NCBI GenBank assembly: GCA_023412475.1
Contig: JAEYNR010000095.1
Location: 1-27,317 of the forward strand
Length of the DNA stretch: 27,317 bases
Reading direction: 5' to 3'
Origin: Fibrobacterota bacterium
GTDB lineage: Bacteria; Fibrobacterota; Chitinivibrionia; Chitinivibrionales; Chitinispirillaceae
The notes under the pieces were generated by a model that saw only the letters and a list, made by a program, of their open reading frames with translations, was not told the origin of the DNA and searched no databases. Below, piece by piece: positions 1 to 8,582 of this stretch. A program made the translations under genes and the position numbers. Numbering within the stretch: position 1 is the stretch's first letter; the number at the start of each line of letters is the position of its first letter.

Positions 1-7
1 AATTAAG

Positions 8-72
8 GATCGATAATATTTGTAGAGACGCCCGGCCGGGCGTCTGTACAAATATTATCGATCTTTTTTTTT
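8..72 (+). terminator. Long hairpin terminator ending in nine T
   Basis: Positions 8-35 and 36-63 are inverted copies of each other, 28 bp per arm, with one mismatch (G25 opposite G46) and no loop. Nine T follow at 64-72. The shape is that of a Rho-independent terminator for a plus-strand gene lying left of the window. The stem is unusually long, and its centre is a REP-like palindrome (22-49), so it may be a repeat recruited as a terminator. Confidence 0.7.
22..49. repeat. REP-like palindrome, copy 1
   Basis: A 28-nt imperfect palindrome beginning GTAGAGACG and ending CGTCTGTAC, with a GC-rich centre (CCCGGCCGGG). It matches 5251-5278 at 24 of 28 positions. Both copies keep the same G-G mismatch near the foot (positions 4 and 25 of the unit). 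One difference is a compensating pair change, C10-G19 here and T10-A19 in the other copy, which suggests that the folded form matters. A conserved foot mismatch is usual in REP elements handled by RAYT transposases, and a RAYT gene lies at the right end of the window. Confidence 0.6.
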
Positions 73-298
73 ATTCGAATAAAGAATCCAATGTGATGAA
101 TGTTTGTGAAGAACCATTCCATTGGAAAAACTACTCCAAAAAAAGTTCCATCTATCACCTGATAAAGAAGCGAATTTGAAAAGGTACGTTTTTTGCAATT
201 TAGCTGTTATGAAGAAATTCGGAAGAAATGTTAATGCAGTGAAATGATACAGATGATATTGACCTTGCACTGCTCACTTTGTATTCTGGAAAGTAATT

Positions 299-685
299 AT
301 GGATAACCTTGAAGCAGCGAATCATTATACTGATCAAGTGCAGGGTGTAGGATCAAAAATGCTTGCTTGTACGATTGCAAAAGAATTGAATGAATCCGGA
401 TGGGTGAGCTGTAATCTCAAGATCCGGTTTTGCATTCTGTTTATGCAGAAGATACTGGAAAGTAAACTGAAAAATCCTGATAATATCATCTTGATCCAAA
501 AAATAAGGAAAAAGCCACTCAGTTTTATAATCCGTTTTCTGAAGCGTTACCCTGATAAAGGATTGCAGTTGCTTTCTCAATCTGTGATGGAGGAGTTGAG
601 AGGAAACCAGAATTATGAGTTTGATGAGCTCGTACAATTTCAAACAGCCCTTTTAGATCTATTGTTTCCACCATCGGCAAATTGA
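299..685 (+). CDS. Hypothetical protein, 128 aa
   Basis: I do not recognise this protein. It starts at an ATG with a plausible ribosome site (GGAAAG about 8 bases upstream). It is rich in Lys, Leu and Ile, looks helical (amphipathic stretch from about residue 40 to 120), and shows no signal peptide, membrane segment or catalytic motif. It stands alone between the terminator at 8-72 and the gap before smc. A 96-residue open frame also exists on the opposite strand (353-643), so coding potential rests only on length, start and ribosome site. It may be a small lineage-specific gene or a chance frame. Confidence 0.42.
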   Translation: MDNLEAANHYTDQVQGVGSKMLACTIAKELNESGWVSCNLKIRFCILFMQKILESKLKNPDNIILIQKIRKKPLSFIIRFLKRYPDKGLQLLSQSVMEELRGNQNYEFDELVQFQTALLDLLFPPSAN

Positions 686-1105
686 AAAAATCCGATAATC
701 AAACTACCCGGTTGCCGATCTATTATTTCTTTGCTTACACCTTTTTTATACACTATTTTGATCACATATTATTGGGTAAGAGTGAATTTTTTCATCACCC
801 TTAGATACCACTTCCGGTAGACCTTGCCAGAAACTGCTTAATTGTATAAATGCGGAAAACATCAAAAAATAACCAACCTTTGCAGAAGTCTGCTTTATCA
901 AGAGCGAATTAATGAGGTGTAATAGTGGTGTTTTTAGCTTATTAAGCTGCACTTGGATCTTAAGGTGAGTTTTATTTAACTGATCTGGCAAAGCTTGATT
1001 GTTGGCCCAATATATTGTATCTTGAATAGATTAACCTGACAATGTATGGTAGTATTCAGCTTTATAATGCTTTGATTCACAGAAAAGTAGCGAGGGATTT
1101 TCTCC
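686..1105. other. Gap before smc, no gene seen
   Basis: This 420-bp AT-rich stretch has no convincing coding frame; the frames on the minus strand lack ribosome sites and recognisable content. It probably holds the smc promoter: besides the candidate at 995-1023 there is a TATAAT at 1063-1068, but with no good -35 box at the right distance. Confidence 0.5.
995..1023 (+). promoter_or_regulatory. Candidate promoter for smc
   Basis: TTGATT (995-1000), a 17-base spacer and TATCTT (1018-1023) resemble a sigma-70 promoter. Transcription would start near 1030, about 75 bases before the smc ATG. The call rests on sequence match only and is weak. Confidence 0.3.
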
Positions 1106-4100
1106 ATGATTTTACGGAAGCTTTCCATTTTTGGCTTCAAATCTTTTGCAGACAAGACTGAAATACAGTTTGGCACGGGAATGACTGCGGTCGTTGGCCC
1201 AAATGGTTGCGGTAAAAGCAATGTTGTTGATGCTATAAGGTGGGTTTTTGGCGAGCAGAAAGCATCAATGCTTAGAAGCTCCAGCATGAATGATGTGATC
1301 TTTTCCGGCACTCAAAAACGACAACCGCTCAATTTGGCCGAAGTAACCCTGGTTATCGAGAATAATAAAGGCGTACTACCAGTGGAATACCGGGACATCG
1401 CCATTACCAGGCGAGTTTTTAGAAGCGGAGAGAGTGAGTACAGGTTAAATAAAGTTCCCTGCCGTTTGCGTGATATTCATAATCTGTTTTTAGACACCGG
1501 GATTGGAAGCAGTGCTTATACCACCATTGAAAACACAATGATCAATTCCATTCTCAGTGATAAGGCGGAGGAACGACGTACGCTTTTTGAAGAAGCGGCC
1601 GGGATTGGGAAATACAAGAGTCGCCGTAAAGATAGTCAGCGTCAATTGGAAAGAACCCGCAACGATCTACTTCGAATTAATGATAAAGTGCAGGAAGCAG
1701 ACCGGCAGGTTCGTATGCTGGCTCGTCATGTAGAGAAAGCCAGACGGTATAAGAGTTATTTTGAAGATCTTAAGAATTTGGAAGTTGGCTTTGAGAATCA
1801 GCGTTATAGGAGTCTGGCCCAGAATCTGACTGATCGAAAAGCAATTTTAGCAGAATTTGATAACCGTAGAGAAACCTTGAGAGCCGGCATTTCGACCTCC
1901 GAATCCCGTTTGGAGAAAATGCAACTCTCAGCTTTGGAAAATGAAAAGGAACTGGAGATCGCCTCCAGAAACGTAAGTGAAGCCAATGAAAAAATAGTAC
2001 GGCTTGACAGAGATATATCGGTAAGTATCGAGAGACTGACCAATCTGAAGCTTAACGTGGATCGCTTTGAACAGGATGTGCAGACTTTTGATACTCAGAT
2101 AGAAGAAAATATAAATTTACAAACTCAGATCGGAAAGAGTATCGTTGAACGGGAAAGCGGGTACCAGAAAAGTCTTGAACGGGTTCATGGTGCTACCGAT
2201 GAGCTGGCCAGATTTGATGATAAGCTGCAAGTTCAGAGAGACCGGGCCGATCAGCTCGGGCGTGATCAGATTGACCTGATTAATGAACTTGGTGACTCCC
2301 GAAATGTTCTCAGTACACAGAAATCCAATCTAAGCAATGCTCTTGAACGCCGGGAGCATGACAAAAAAGAAATTCAGAATCTTGAAACCCGTCTCGAGGA
2401 ATACCAGGAAGCCATAGAGGTTTGCCACAAGCAGCTTTTACAGGTTGATGAAGAAAACCGCAATATGCACCAGGAAAGAGAGGTTCTGCTTTCCCGTATC
2501 GAGCAGGAAGATCTGCACTATCAGAAACTGATAGAAAGAGAGAAGCATCTGGAGGCTTCCGTTGCTTCATGCAAATCTCAGCTCAAGTTTCTTGCCGGTT
2601 TGGAATCGGCATATGAAGGATATGAATCCGGAGTAAAGGAACTGCTTACCAGAAAGCTGCCTGGAATCAGAGGAACTCTTGCTGATCTGATCTCTGTTAC
2701 AGATGAGCAACTTATCAGTCTGGTGGAAAAGGTACTGGGGACCACTATTCAGACTGTGGTGTTTGAAACAGATGCTCAGTTGCGCGATGCAGTAGAGTTT
2801 CTGAAAAAGGAGCGCCTTGGCCAGGCTTGTATGACATCATTTGAGAGGCTTGCCAAATTGTCCCGCTTCAATGGTAAAAGCACAACTGCTGGCACCGATC
2901 TGTCAGCCTTCATTAAGACCGAAAGTGACTGTGAAACTCTTGTCAGCTCTCTTCTCAGTCTCATTGTGATTACCGATGAGAGTGGTCAGGCTCTGGAGAG
3001 TGCATTACAAGATGAAAGTAAGCGGCTCTTTGTCAGTCGCGATGGAGTAATCTGTAATACCGATGGTACTGTAATTGCGGGAAATGCAAAGAAAGAGAAG
3101 TCTGGAATCCTTGCCCGCAAACAGCAGATGGAAAAATTAACTGAAGACACAACTAAGTTTGAAAAAGAGTATGCTGATATCATCACAGAAAAAGATTCCT
3201 GTATCGTCAGCCGTGATGAAGCCAAGGTTGAGTTGATCGAAGTTAATGAAAAGCTTAACAGAGGTCAGCGGCAGCAGCAGGAACAGCAGACCAATATCAA
3301 ACATTACGAAACTGAAACCAGCAACATTGTCACAAGGCTGCAAACTCTTTATCCTGAACTTGATAATCAGCGAAACCGGATCAGCGAAATGGAAGAACAG
3401 ATCTCCCATTATGAAGCTCAGGTCGATACTTTTCAAAGCAGGCGTGATACTCTTGAGCAGCAGGTCGAACAAGCCCGCAATGAGGTCAGGGCCATGGAGG
3501 AGCAGAGAAAAGAGCTGGTGGAGCATCTCAAAAATATCGAATTGGAAGTGCACGGCTTAAAAAACCGGATCAATCAGGATAAACAGGATGTCGAACGACT
3601 CTCAAGAGATATTAAAACTCTTACCGAACGCAAAAACGCAAAAGGTGAAGAGAAGCGCCGCGCTATAAGCAGTATCTCAGATCTGGAAGGCTCTCAGCAA
3701 ACATTGCGTCAGGAACTTGAGACTCAGCAGCAGGCTCGTCTGGAGCTGGAAAAAATACGCGATATGTTTCGCGAGAAGTATAATGAAAAACTCCTTGAAA
3801 TTGACGAAGTTAGAAAAGAAGCTAAGAGTGCTCAGGGAGAGCTTCAGGAAATCTCCAATAAAATTCATGATCTGGATATTAAACAGACCCGTGATGAACA
3901 GGATTCCAGACGCATCAGGGAGAAAATCTGGGAAGCTTACGAAATAGATCTGGAATCACCTCCGGAAAATCTTCCCCAGATCGATCAGGAAGACAGCCAG
4001 GTAGCTGAGAACATCTCCATGCTCAAAGAGCGAATTAAGCATGTGGGACAGGTAAACATGGCGGCCCTGGAAGACTATGAGAACGAAAACAATAGACTTC

Positions 4101-4657
4101 AGGAGCTCATTACTCAGCGCGATGATCTTCAGAATGCCGTTGATGAGCTTGAGAGAGCAATCAAAAAACTGGACAAAGAAGCAAGAACACAGTTTCTGAC
4201 TACCTTTGAACTTGTGCAGAAATATTTCATAGAGATGTTTACTACGCTGTTTGAAGGGGGAGAGGCACATCTGGTTCTGGAAGAAAATGTGGATCCTCTG
4301 GAAGCTGCAATTCATATTAATGTTCGACCGGCTGGCAAGAAAATGCGTGGTGTACAGTTACTTTCTGGAGGAGAAAGAGCACTTACTGCCATCTCGCTGC
4401 TTTTTTCTCTCTATCTGGTAAAGCCTTCAGCTTACTGTATACTCGATGAGCTTGATGCTCCTCTTGATGAAGCAAACATCGGACGTTTTGTGAAAGTATT
4501 GAAAAAATTCGCTGAAAAAACTCAGTTCATCGTTATTACTCACAGGAATCAAACCATGAGCGCTGCGGATCTTCTTTATGGGGTTACCCAACAGGAAAAG
4601 GGTGTATCCACAATTGTATCTGTAAAGATCGAAGATGCAGCACTCCAGGCGGCCTGA
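1106..4657 (+). CDS. smc: Chromosome segregation ATPase SMC
   Basis: SMC forms the ring-shaped condensin-like ATPase that, with ScpA and ScpB, compacts and separates bacterial chromosomes. All expected parts are visible in 1,183 residues, the usual length for bacterial SMC. They are an N-terminal half head with Walker A GPNGCGKS at residues 31-38, a first coiled coil (about 160-490) and a hinge domain (about 500-660, ending in the typical SRDGVICNTDG). A second coiled coil (about 665-1000) follows, then a C-terminal half head with the ABC signature LSGGE at 1086-1090 and Walker B ILDELDAP with D1114 and E1115. The start ATG has GAGGG about nine bases upstream. It is followed after 27 bp by a GyrI-like gene, probably co-transcribed. 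No scpA or scpB is in the window. The identification is secure. Confidence 0.98.
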   Translation: MILRKLSIFGFKSFADKTEIQFGTGMTAVVGPNGCGKSNVVDAIRWVFGEQKASMLRSSSMNDVIFSGTQKRQPLNLAEVTLVIENNKGVLPVEYRDIAITRRVFRSGESEYRLNKVPCRLRDIHNLFLDTGIGSSAYTTIENTMINSILSDKAEERRTLFEEAAGIGKYKSRRKDSQRQLERTRNDLLRINDKVQEADRQVRMLARHVEKARRYKSYFEDLKNLEVGFENQRYRSLAQNLTDRKAILAEFDNRRETLRAGISTSESRLEKMQLSALENEKELEIASRNVSEANEKIVRLDRDISVSIERLTNLKLNVDRFEQDVQTFDTQIEENINLQTQIGKSIVERESGYQKSLERVHGATDELARFDDKLQVQRDRADQLGRDQIDLINELGDSRNVLSTQKSNLSNALERREHDKKEIQNLETRLEEYQEAIEVCHKQLLQVDEENRNMHQEREVLLSRIEQEDLHYQKLIEREKHLEASVASCKSQLKFLAGLESAYEGYESGVKELLTRKLPGIRGTLADLISVTDEQLISLVEKVLGTTIQTVVFETDAQLRDAVEFLKKERLGQACMTSFERLAKLSRFNGKSTTAGTDLSAFIKTESDCETLVSSLLSLIVITDESGQALESALQDESKRLFVSRDGVICNTDGTVIAGNAKKEKSGILARKQQMEKLTEDTTKFEKEYADIITEKDSCIVSRDEAKVELIEVNEKLNRGQRQQQEQQTNIKHYETETSNIVTRLQTLYPELDNQRNRISEMEEQISHYEAQVDTFQSRRDTLEQQVEQARNEVRAMEEQRKELVEHLKNIELEVHGLKNRINQDKQDVERLSRDIKTLTERKNAKGEEKRRAISSISDLEGSQQTLRQELETQQQARLELEKIRDMFREKYNEKLLEIDEVRKEAKSAQGELQEISNKIHDLDIKQTRDEQDSRRIREKIWEAYEIDLESPPENLPQIDQEDSQVAENISMLKERIKHVGQVNMAALEDYENENNRLQELITQRDDLQNAVDELERAIKKLDKEARTQFLTTFELVQKYFIEMFTTLFEGGEAHLVLEENVDPLEAAIHINVRPAGKKMRGVQLLSGGERALTAISLLFSLYLVKPSAYCILDELDAPLDEANIGRFVKVLKKFAEKTQFIVITHRNQTMSAADLLYGVTQQEKGVSTIVSVKIEDAALQAA

Positions 4658-4684
4658 AAAGCTTAGCGGAAGCATAAACCACCT

Positions 4685-5254
4685 ATGAAAATATTTGCCA
4701 TTATTGCCGCTGTTGTTACTTCGCTTATGCTGTTAGTTGCTTTTATAGGTGGTATTTTCGATTCGGTCTCTTTTTCCATCAGGGAGGCAGGCCCTTACAA
4801 TCTGGTTTACAGAGAACATAAAGGTCCTTATACAGGAATCCGTATCATTCTTAATGATGTTTTACAATATGTGGTGAAGCAGAAAAAGGCGCGTATCGTA
4901 AATGGCTTTGCTATCTTTTATGATGATCCGGCAGCAGTTTCTTCTGATAGCCTTCGCTCCATTGGCGGGGTGATTATCGATTCTCTTATGGAAGTGTCAG
5001 CTCCCTATAAATCGGCTCTCTTTCCTAAAACAAGGGTTATTGCGGGAGAATTTCCAATACGCAGTTTTCTCTCCTATACTTCAGGTACTTTGAAATTTTA
5101 TCCTCAGCTTCAAAAGTATCTTTCTGAGAACCAGTATAAATTGTCTGGTCCTGTGATGGAGATCTATGACAGCCCTGGCAGGGTTATTACATATCTCGCT
5201 CCTATAAATGAGGGGCCATCTCCGGCACCATCTTTTGGCGGGGGGGGAATGTAG
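4685..5254 (+). CDS. Membrane-anchored GyrI-like (effector-binding) domain protein
   Basis: This 189-residue protein has a hydrophobic N-terminal segment (about residues 4-26) that should act as an uncleaved anchor or signal sequence. A soluble domain follows with the pattern of the GyrI-like/AraC effector-binding fold: a YREHKGPY segment near 43-50, a FYDDPAAV segment near 78-85, and a final hydrophobic strand before a Pro-Ala-Gly tail. Such domains bind small hydrophobic molecules or, in GyrI/SbmC, act on gyrase. With a membrane anchor and no DNA-binding domain, a sensor or binding role at the envelope is more likely than regulation of transcription. It lies 27 bp after smc and its upstream SD (GCGGAAG) is weakly placed. 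Its stop codon overlaps a REP-like palindrome. The family call is by resemblance; the function is unknown. Confidence 0.75.
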   Translation: MKIFAIIAAVVTSLMLLVAFIGGIFDSVSFSIREAGPYNLVYREHKGPYTGIRIILNDVLQYVVKQKKARIVNGFAIFYDDPAAVSSDSLRSIGGVIIDSLMEVSAPYKSALFPKTRVIAGEFPIRSFLSYTSGTLKFYPQLQKYLSENQYKLSGPVMEIYDSPGRVITYLAPINEGPSPAPSFGGGGM

Positions 5255-5278
5255 AAACGTCCAGCCGGACGTCTGTAC
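5251..5278. repeat. REP-like palindrome, copy 2
   Basis: A 28-nt palindrome (GTAGAAACG ... CGTCTGTAC) that starts inside the last two codons of the GyrI-like gene and matches 22-49 at 24 of 28 positions. Its inner stem ACGTCC/GGACGT is perfect and is followed by a T-run at 5280-5284, so it could also serve as the terminator of the smc-GyrI transcript. It keeps the foot G-G mismatch of copy 1. Confidence 0.6.
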
Positions 5279-6050
5279 GTTTTTGCCATACAGTTACATC
5301 GGTGGCCATCGGATCGGTGCCCCGCAATATTTTAATATAAATCAGTTATGCAGATCTAATAAAAATGGTTCGACGATACCATAAATTTGTCACGTAAGCA
5401 GGCCCAAAACAGAAAAATAGCTGTCCAGAGCACGGGGGTACCCCACAACTAATTGGGGGCATAATAAAACCAGGTGCTGGCAACCGTTAAGCCATTCCCG
5501 AAGGAAACAAAAAAACAGAAGTATGTGGATTTTTCTCTATTCAGTAACTTAATGCAGAAAGAACTTTCAGATAAATGAACTTCCAGGGTGCAGAATTGAA
5601 AGTGAGATATAACCGAACTCACTCCTCATTTTAAGGATAGAGTAACTTAATATTTGAAAGAATTTTTGCCATTTGCAGAAAAATCTAAATAGTCCAAAAA
5701 CAACCGGGAAATCTGATTACATTGGATTCGCGATATAATGATGGCGGCACCACCTTCCGAAGTTGTGCCTTGGCTCGAAGAGTCGAAACTCGACTACGGA
5801 TTCTTTGAGAAAACCTGCCCCTGATTTATCCTTCATGTAAACCGTATGGCTAAAATGTCTGGTTCGTGTATGCACTATTTTGCGTATTTGACACTCTTTT
5901 TATCCAATATTTAGTTAGTAGATAAGCTGAAGACTTCATCCGTCTGCGCCAACCTGATTTATCGATACAATAAATCTTAACAGTTTTGAGGTGAATATAT
6001 CATATTTGTACTTTATAAAATATCTACCCGATTGGTAATAAAAAAAAATC
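5279..6050. other. 770-bp gap with structured DNA, no gene seen
   Basis: No open frame of note occurs here. The stretch holds a diverged repeat (5474-5517) and, after a TATAAT at 5734-5739, two consecutive short hairpins: GGCACCAC/GTTGTGCC (5746-5769, one mismatch) and AGTCGA/TCGACT (5781-5795, perfect). A tiny frame at 5741-5824 (27 codons) overlaps them and resembles nothing I know. The gap may hold a decayed gene or an unrecognised RNA. The last 60 bases are very AT-rich and should include the promoter of the U32 gene, but no good -35/-10 pair stands out. Confidence 0.45.
5474..5517 (+). repeat. Diverged intergenic repeat, copy A
   Basis: This 44-base stretch aligns with 8382-8422 over most of its length with small gaps, at roughly three quarters identity. 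Shared blocks are TGCTGG, AACCGTTA, TTCCCG and GAAACAAAAAA. Here CCAG-GTG-CTGG (5470-5480) forms a small hairpin at the left edge. Both copies are intergenic and in the same orientation on either side of the U32 gene. Confidence 0.45.
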
Positions 6051-8246
6051 ATGAATGAACAAATAACGAGAAAAATTGAACTTCTTGCTCCCGGTGGTGA
6101 TGCAGACAGTGTGAAAGCTGCAATTTATGCCGGTGCAGATGCAGTCTACTGTGGAATGAGTTCCTTCAATGCCAGACAACGAGCCAGCAATCTGACGCTT
6201 CAGGAGCTGGAGCATCTTATACGTATTGCAGAACAAAGAAATTGCCGGATCTATCTCACTTTGAATACCCTTATTTTTGATCATGAGATTCCAGATGTTC
6301 TCAAACTTCTTGAAAACGTGTATCAGGCGGGGATTCGTACTGTAATCGTTCAGGATTTGGGGCTGTTGCATATTTTAAAAACACATTTACCGGAAATAGA
6401 AGTTCATGCATCAACACAGTTAACAACTCATAATGAAGGGCAGATCTCATTTCTCTCTCAATTTGGTGTATCCCAGATAAACCTGTCCAGAGAACTTTCA
6501 CTCTCAGAGATAAAACCATTATGCAGTGTGGCCCATGAAAACGGAATAAAAATAGAGGTTTTTGTACATGGGGCTTTTTGTGTTTCTTTTTCCGGGCAGT
6601 GTTACATGAGCAATAATCTTTGCGGAAAATCCGGTAACAGAGGTGAATGTGTTCAACCCTGCAGACGGCAGTATTTGTTAACCCGTTCAAAAAATAAAAC
6701 AGATATAGAGTCGGTGTTTAACCTTAAAGATAATTTTGTCTTTGCGGAGGCAGAAAAACTTTATAATGCGGGCGTAGATTCCTTAAAAGTCGAAGGACGG
6801 ATTAAGAAGTTTTTCTATGTATATAATGTTACTTCTGCCTGGAGAGACCAGATCGATGCATTATTAGCGGGTAATAAAACCCGTCAAAATGATAAAAGGT
6901 TCGAAACTGTATTTAATAGAAAATTTACTGCCGGATATATGAACGGTACTATAAGTGCAGATATGTTTATCGATACCTCCCGGGATCAGTCTTTGAAATT
7001 TATCGCGAATGTATCCCGCTACTGGGCTGATAAAAGGATCCTTACCCTTGATCAGAATGTTAACCTGTCGACGAATACAGAAATACTTATTTATACACAA
7101 GATTTTACCTTTATCTGTAAGGGTATACTAACAAGAAAAAATTCTGCTCATGAGTACCAGTTTAATATCGAGCATAAACTAAAGGGTAAAATCCATGATG
7201 GTTACCAGGTATTTACTCAGGATACTCTGGATGCTACAAACGATATCAAATCAAAAATTGATAATATGCACTGGGAAAAAGTACCGCTGAAAATCAGTGT
7301 TTCCGGTGCTGTAGGAACAATGCTCAGAGTGGTGTTTTCATCACCACAAAAAAGTATTACCCTTTTTTCGGAAATGCCTATTTCAACTGCAACTCAGCGA
7401 CCTCTTGACAAGGAGACGCTTTATGCTCAATTCTCACGACTCGGAACAAGTCAGTTCGCTCTGGATGATATTGATACGTCAGAATTATCTCCAGACAGTT
7501 TTATCCCGCAGAAAGAACTAAACCGTCTTCGTCGTGAAGCTGTTGAGAAAATTAGTGATGTTGTGATTGATTCATCAAGGTTTACCATTCCTCGTATCAG
7601 TCATAACTCCTCATCTGAAATAATTTTAAAAAAAGCTTTTTTCATTGAAGATATTTCCAGTATTTCTTTGAAAGAAAAGAAAGGTGATGCAACGGTTTTT
7701 GTTATCCCGAACAGAATTGAAGATGTTGATGCAATAGCAGATCTTATAAATAAAAATAAACATGTTACACCATTTTTCAGTTCTATACTTATTGGAGAGG
7801 ATTTTAAAAGAGCTGCCGGTCTGTTAATGAAATTGGATGGAAGGATAATTATTACAGATAATACCGGTATTGCTGATGTCGCATCCCGATCAAATATAAG
7901 ATGGATTGCAGGACCGGGGCTTAATATTGTAAATTCTTATGCTATCGAAGGATTGATGCGTGTGAAGGGGTTTTGTGGGGTATTTCTTTCACCTGAATTT
8001 TCTGAAAAAGAACGGGGGCCAATTCTGATACCATCGCATATCGAGTTATGGCATGCTCTTAATATGCGAAAAAAACTAATGACAACCCGCCAGTGTCTGA
8101 TAAGAAATATATCTGGTTGCAGTAAAAAGATTTGTGATGATAATTGTCTTTTAAAATGTGATCGGTCTGCAACCGTAACAAATTCACAAGGGAAATGGTT
8201 CTCTGTTATAAAAAGACCAGGATTTTATACGATTGTTACTGCTTAA
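6051..8246 (+). CDS. U32 family protein, RlhA-type
   Basis: Named peptidase family U32, but its studied members are mostly Fe-S proteins that hydroxylate RNA or ubiquinone precursors: RlhA (23S rRNA C2501), TrhP/TrhO-type tRNA enzymes, and UbiU/UbiV. The N-terminal half is a TIM-barrel-like U32 domain opening with LLAPGGDADSVKAAIYAGAD (from about residue 11). It carries the full family signature from E169 to S187 (EVFVHGAFCVSFSGQCYMS). Cysteines 177, 184, 200 and 204 are candidates for cluster ligands. At 731 residues it is a long member like RlhA (about 650), with a DUF3656-like region in the second half and a Cys-rich C-terminus (about 685-705). The ATG at 6051 has no strong SD but the first residues fit the family start. 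An rRNA or tRNA modification role is the best inference; the exact substrate is open. Confidence 0.88.
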   Translation: MNEQITRKIELLAPGGDADSVKAAIYAGADAVYCGMSSFNARQRASNLTLQELEHLIRIAEQRNCRIYLTLNTLIFDHEIPDVLKLLENVYQAGIRTVIVQDLGLLHILKTHLPEIEVHASTQLTTHNEGQISFLSQFGVSQINLSRELSLSEIKPLCSVAHENGIKIEVFVHGAFCVSFSGQCYMSNNLCGKSGNRGECVQPCRRQYLLTRSKNKTDIESVFNLKDNFVFAEAEKLYNAGVDSLKVEGRIKKFFYVYNVTSAWRDQIDALLAGNKTRQNDKRFETVFNRKFTAGYMNGTISADMFIDTSRDQSLKFIANVSRYWADKRILTLDQNVNLSTNTEILIYTQDFTFICKGILTRKNSAHEYQFNIEHKLKGKIHDGYQVFTQDTLDATNDIKSKIDNMHWEKVPLKISVSGAVGTMLRVVFSSPQKSITLFSEMPISTATQRPLDKETLYAQFSRLGTSQFALDDIDTSELSPDSFIPQKELNRLRREAVEKISDVVIDSSRFTIPRISHNSSSEIILKKAFFIEDISSISLKEKKGDATVFVIPNRIEDVDAIADLINKNKHVTPFFSSILIGEDFKRAAGLLMKLDGRIIITDNTGIADVASRSNIRWIAGPGLNIVNSYAIEGLMRVKGFCGVFLSPEFSEKERGPILIPSHIELWHALNMRKKLMTTRQCLIRNISGCSKKICDDNCLLKCDRSATVTNSQGKWFSVIKRPGFYTIVTA

Positions 8247-8381
8247 GGTATTAAAGGACAGATTGTTGTTTCAGGTTGATTGTTTGAGATCTGTGATAAA
8301 CAAAAAGGTAGTAGGGCTTCGATACCCTTTCATTTTCTTAACTCGTACTCTTACTCGTATTGTGGTGTCCCCCAGAACTAA

Positions 8382-8422
8382 ATGCTGGGAACCGTTAGTC
8401 GCTTTCCCGGAAACAAAAAACA
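8382..8422 (+). repeat. Diverged intergenic repeat, copy B
   Basis: Counterpart of 5474-5517, sharing TGCTGG, AACCGTTA, TTCCCG and GAAACAAAAAA. In this copy CCAG...CTGG (8372-8388) and GGGAA...TTCCC (8387-8408) can form short, partly competing stems. The pair may be remnants of a small non-coding mobile element or a structured RNA element. Confidence 0.45.
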
Positions 8423-8517
8423 ACCGGAGAACCGGTAATTTGCACTTGGGATCGTAGTAATTGGTGGAAGTTTGTGTTCCGGTTTATGGCAAGTGTAAAC
8501 AGGTGCGGATGGAAAAC

Positions 8518-8550
8518 AAAAAAGGGCTGTTCATCATGAGCAGCCCTTTT
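8518..8550 (-). terminator. Terminator of hppA
   Basis: GGGCTGTTCAT (8524-8534) and ATGAGCAGCCC (8536-8546) pair with one G-T exception. Read on the minus strand the hairpin is followed by six T, 33 bases after the hppA stop codon. Flanking A and T runs on both sides mean it may also stop the converging U32 transcript. Confidence 0.85.
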
Positions 8551-8582
8551 GCACTTCAGGTTATTTTGTTCTATCAGTTTTG

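Larger units (their letters stand above)
8247..8582. other. Convergent gap between U32 gene and hppA
   Basis: No gene is supported here. The stretch contains diverged repeat copy B (8382-8422) and the hppA terminator (8518-8550). A frame of about 74 codons that overlaps the end of the U32 gene lacks a ribosome site and recognisable content. Confidence 0.5.

Noticed and set aside
55..270. 71-codon frame on the minus strand
   Set aside because: It has no ribosome site, no recognisable content, and lies across the terminator T-run; likely chance.
746..991. 81-codon minus-strand frame in the gap before smc
   Set aside because: No SD and unremarkable composition, in an AT-rich promoter region.
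5474..5517. Integron attC site or c-di-GMP riboswitch
   Set aside because: GTTAAGC fits the attC core, but no matching inverted partner (RYYYAAC) at a proper distance was found; riboswitch core motifs are absent.
8233..8457. 74-codon plus-strand frame after the U32 gene
   Set aside because: It overlaps the U32 end and repeat copy B, has no SD, and resembles no protein.
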